A stretch of DNA of 34,887 nt from Bacillota bacterium (GTDB lineage Bacteria > Bacillota > Clostridia > Acetivibrionales > DSM-1351), in NCBI GenBank assembly GCA_023416275.1, contig JAEZIB010000022.1, forward strand, positions 1 to 34,887. Direction: 5' to 3'. The number at the start of each line of letters is the position of its first letter. Positions within the stretch are counted from its first letter, which is position 1. The translations under genes and the position numbers were made by a program. Below, piece by piece: positions 32,499 through 34,887 of the stretch. The notes beneath the pieces were generated by a model, which was not told where the DNA came from, did not search any database, and saw only the letters and a program-made list of their open reading frames with translations.

Positions 32499-34490
32499 AT
32501 GAAAAATATATGCAAGATATTAGGCTTATCTTTAATTTACTCTATGTTTTTCTCGCTTATATGTTATGCGGACAACCCAATTGTACAAACTAATTATACT
32601 GCAGATCCTGCACCTATGGTGTATAACGATACATGCTATCTATATACGTCACATGACGAAGACAAAATAGTAAATAACTTTTTTACTATGAATGATTGGA
32701 AATGCTATTCGTCAAAAGACATGGTGAATTGGACTGATCATGGTACACCATTGGCTTATACTGATTTCACCTGGGCGAAGGGTGATGCATGGGCAGGTCA
32801 ATGTGTTCCTAGAAATGGTAAGTTTTATTACTATGTTCCGATGACTGCAAAGAGTGGTGGTACATCAATAGGAGTTGCTGTTTCAGATAGTCCTACAGGA
32901 CCTTTTAAGGACGCTATTGGGAAACCATTAATCGCACCTGGTTATGGTAATATTGACCCAACAGTTTTTGTAGATGATGACGGACAGGCTTATCTATACT
33001 GGGGAAATCCTGACCTTAAGTATGTAAAGTTAAATGAAAATATGGTTTCCTATTCAGGTAGCGTTGTGACAGTTCCTCTTACAGTAGCTAGTTTCGGAGC
33101 TAGAAGCAAAACAGACAGAGCGACATCATATGAGGAAGGTCCTTGGTTTTACAAGCGCGGTAGTTTATATTATATGGTATTTGCAGGTGGTCCTATTTCT
33201 GAGCATATTGCTTATTCTACAAGTACTAGTCCTACAGGACCATGGACATATAGGGGAAAAATCATGCCTACTCAAGGCGGTAGCTTTACAAATCATGCGG
33301 GAGTAGTTGATTTTAAAGGGAATTCCTATTTCTTTTACCATAACGGCGCATTACCAGATGGAGGAGGCTTCCACCGTTCGGTGTGTGTTGAGAAATTCAG
33401 TTATAATGCCGACGGAACATTTCCTACAATAAATATGACTACAACTGGTACACCAGCAGCTAGCAATCTGAATCCATATATTAAAACAGAGGCTGAAACA
33501 ATTTGCTGGGAATCAGGTGTAGAAACAGAAAAATGCAGTGAAGGTGGAATGGATGTTTGCAATATAGAAAATGGTGACTATATAAAGGTAAAGAATGTGA
33601 ATTTTGGTACTTCTGGCGCCACAGCTTTTGAGGCAAGAGTAGCTTCAGCAAATAGTGGGGGAAATATTGAACTTCGCCTTGATAGCCCTACAGGAAAACT
33701 AGTGGGAACTCTCGCTGTTAAGGGTACTGGCGGCTGGCAGACTTGGGCTACCAATAATTGTACAGTAAGCGGGGCAACTGGAGTTCATGACTTATACCTG
33801 AAGTTTACAGGTGGAAGTGGATCATTATTTAATGTTAACTGGTGGAAGTTTACTACTGTATCAACTCCTGTATCAGCATTTTCAAAGATTGAAGCTGAGA
33901 GTTACAGCGACCAATCAGGGGTACAAAATGTGACCTGTGACGAAGGAACAGAGGCTGTCGGCTATACCGAAAACGGAGATTATGTTGTTTATAATAATAT
34001 TGATTTTGAAGATGGTGGTGCTGCAAGCTTTAATGCTAGAGTATCAAGTGCTGCTAATGGAGGAAAAATTGAAATTAGACTTGATAGCTCAACTGGTACT
34101 TTAATAGGTACTTGCTCAGTAGCATCTACTGGAGACTGGCAGACCTTTAATGATGTATCTTGCAATGTCAGCGAGGTAAGTGGAAAGCATGACCTGTATC
34201 TGAAATTTATTGGGGAAGAGGGTTACTTAATTAATCTTAACTGGTTCAAATTCACCAAAGAGGCTATACCTACTGTACTTGTTGGAGATCTTAACGGAGA
34301 TGAGAGCATTGATTCAACAGACTATGCGTTATTAAAAATGTACCTTCTTGGCGCAATTGAGAAATTCCCAGCAGAAAATGGCATTAAGGCAGCAGATTTG
34401 AATGTTGACGGTACAATAGATGCACTAGATTTTGCTACTTTTAAAAAGTATTTGCTGGGTGACGTTGTGAAATTACCTTACCAGCCTTAA
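32499..34490 (+). CDS. Secreted GH43-CBM6-CBM6-dockerin enzyme (arabinoxylan arabinofuranohydrolase type)
   Basis: A 663-residue protein. The signal peptide ends at about Ala24 (ICYA). The GH43 propeller covers about 28-318: base Asp36 (ADPAPMVYNDT), Asp153 (NIDPTVFVDDDG) and acid Glu213 (YEEGPWFYKR). The opening DPAPMVYNDTCYLYTSHDED and GDAWAGQCVP resemble enzymes such as B. subtilis XynD that remove arabinose from arabinoxylan. Two CBM6 domains follow (327-452, 460-586), then a dockerin (594-660). The first dockerin repeat has Ser-Thr at the recognition pair (SIDSTDYA), the second Ala-Leu. ATG 32499 follows AGGAGG by 5 nt. The substrate is inferred from sequence likeness. Confidence 0.92.
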   Translation: MKNICKILGLSLIYSMFFSLICYADNPIVQTNYTADPAPMVYNDTCYLYTSHDEDKIVNNFFTMNDWKCYSSKDMVNWTDHGTPLAYTDFTWAKGDAWAGQCVPRNGKFYYYVPMTAKSGGTSIGVAVSDSPTGPFKDAIGKPLIAPGYGNIDPTVFVDDDGQAYLYWGNPDLKYVKLNENMVSYSGSVVTVPLTVASFGARSKTDRATSYEEGPWFYKRGSLYYMVFAGGPISEHIAYSTSTSPTGPWTYRGKIMPTQGGSFTNHAGVVDFKGNSYFFYHNGALPDGGGFHRSVCVEKFSYNADGTFPTINMTTTGTPAASNLNPYIKTEAETICWESGVETEKCSEGGMDVCNIENGDYIKVKNVNFGTSGATAFEARVASANSGGNIELRLDSPTGKLVGTLAVKGTGGWQTWATNNCTVSGATGVHDLYLKFTGGSGSLFNVNWWKFTTVSTPVSAFSKIEAESYSDQSGVQNVTCDEGTEAVGYTENGDYVVYNNIDFEDGGAASFNARVSSAANGGKIEIRLDSSTGTLIGTCSVASTGDWQTFNDVSCNVSEVSGKHDLYLKFIGEEGYLINLNWFKFTKEAIPTVLVGDLNGDESIDSTDYALLKMYLLGAIEKFPAENGIKAADLNVDGTIDALDFATFKKYLLGDVVKLPYQP

Positions 34491-34603
34491 GTAAGTGGTA
34501 ATTATATTATGTGAAGTAACTCGTAGGAAGATGGGGACACGATAGGTTTGCTGTTAAATAATTTAACAGTTAAAAACTATAAAAAAGAGGGGGAAATAAA
34601 AAA

Positions 34604-34887
34604 ATGAAACTAAGAACTTTAGTGAAAGAAACAGTTAAGAAAGTGATACCGGTATTATTTGGTCTCGCATTACTTACTGCAGTACCTGTATGTCAGGTTG
34701 AAGCAGCGGCACTCCCAACTACACCACCGTCAGGATATGACAAAGTTCAGAGTAATATTCCACATGGTCAAGTGAGCTATATTAGTTATCAGTCTAAGGC
34801 TACAAACAGTACGCGTAGGGCTAGAATTTACCTGCCACCAGGATATTCAACAAGCAATAAATACAGCGTAATGTATCTATTGCACGG
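34604..34887 (+). CDS. Secreted carbohydrate esterase (CE1/esterase D type), 3' end outside window
   Basis: Only the first 94 residues are visible. A signal peptide runs to about Ala38 (LTAVPVCQVEAAA). The mature part begins LPTTPPSGYDKVQSNIPHGQ, then VSYISYQSKATNSTRRARIY and LPPGYSTSNKYSVMYLLHG, the entry to an alpha/beta-hydrolase of the esterase D (PF00756) family. In xylan clusters these are feruloyl or acetyl-xylan esterases. The catalytic Ser, Asp and His, and any CBM6 or dockerin, would lie past the window. AGAGGGGGA lies about 10 nt upstream of ATG 34604. It follows the GH43 gene by 113 bp. Confidence 0.85.
   Translation, partial: MKLRTLVKETVKKVIPVLFGLALLTAVPVCQVEAAALPTTPPSGYDKVQSNIPHGQVSYISYQSKATNSTRRARIYLPPGYSTSNKYSVMYLLH

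Overview
The window is low-GC DNA from an anaerobic, motile, cellulosome-forming clostridium. The best match is the Ruminiclostridium (Clostridium cellulolyticum) group. Three consecutive secreted enzymes at the right end carry type I dockerins, mostly with the Ala-Leu/Ala-Ile recognition pair of that group, together with CBM6 modules; this is the layout of a xylan-degrading (xyl-doc type) cluster. The assignment is inferred from gene content and recalled family knowledge, not from a database search.

Layout. 1-2265 (minus strand): an XRE regulator, a duplicated DUF1538 membrane protein and an overlapping PII-like protein cut by the window edge. 2379-4157 (plus): a CNNM/CorC-type membrane protein and a truncated yitT. 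4595-6512: a promoter, a structured leader, then a DUF2089 regulator and a DUF4097 protein sharing a short helical motif. 6918-13345: the housekeeping series prfA, ZIP transporter, tsaC/ywlC, ywlE-like phosphatase, rpiB, upp and comEB. 13346-14017: a hairpin-rich gap with a three-way-junction-like fold. 14018-16303: one frame joining a TagO/WecA-type transferase to a MnaA/WecB-type epimerase. 16881-18458: an orphan BtrH-type papain-like protein behind perfect inverted repeats. 18630-20230 (minus): motA-motB. 20539-27754: a complete F1Fo ATP synthase operon, atpIBEFHAGDC, closed by a 23-bp terminator hairpin. 28266-34887: GH43-CBM6-dockerin, GH10-CBM6-dockerin, GH43-CBM6-CBM6-dockerin, and the start of a CE1-type esterase.

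How the parts work together. The right-hand enzymes form a set for arabinoxylan: a GH10 endoxylanase cuts the backbone, two GH43 enzymes remove arabinose or xylose, and the esterase probably removes acyl or feruloyl groups. CBM6 modules hold them on xylan and dockerins plug them into a scaffoldin. The centre supplies ATP synthesis, motility, undecaprenyl-linked glycan initiation, pyrimidine salvage and translation termination.

Least-explained parts: the DUF1538/PII-like pair, the DUF2089/DUF4097 pair with its leader, the prfA leader, the RNA-like element before tagO-mnaA, the transferase-epimerase fusion, the orphan BtrH-like gene, and the strong hairpins inside the atp and xylanase operons. 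No tRNA, rRNA, CRISPR array or intact insertion sequence was seen.
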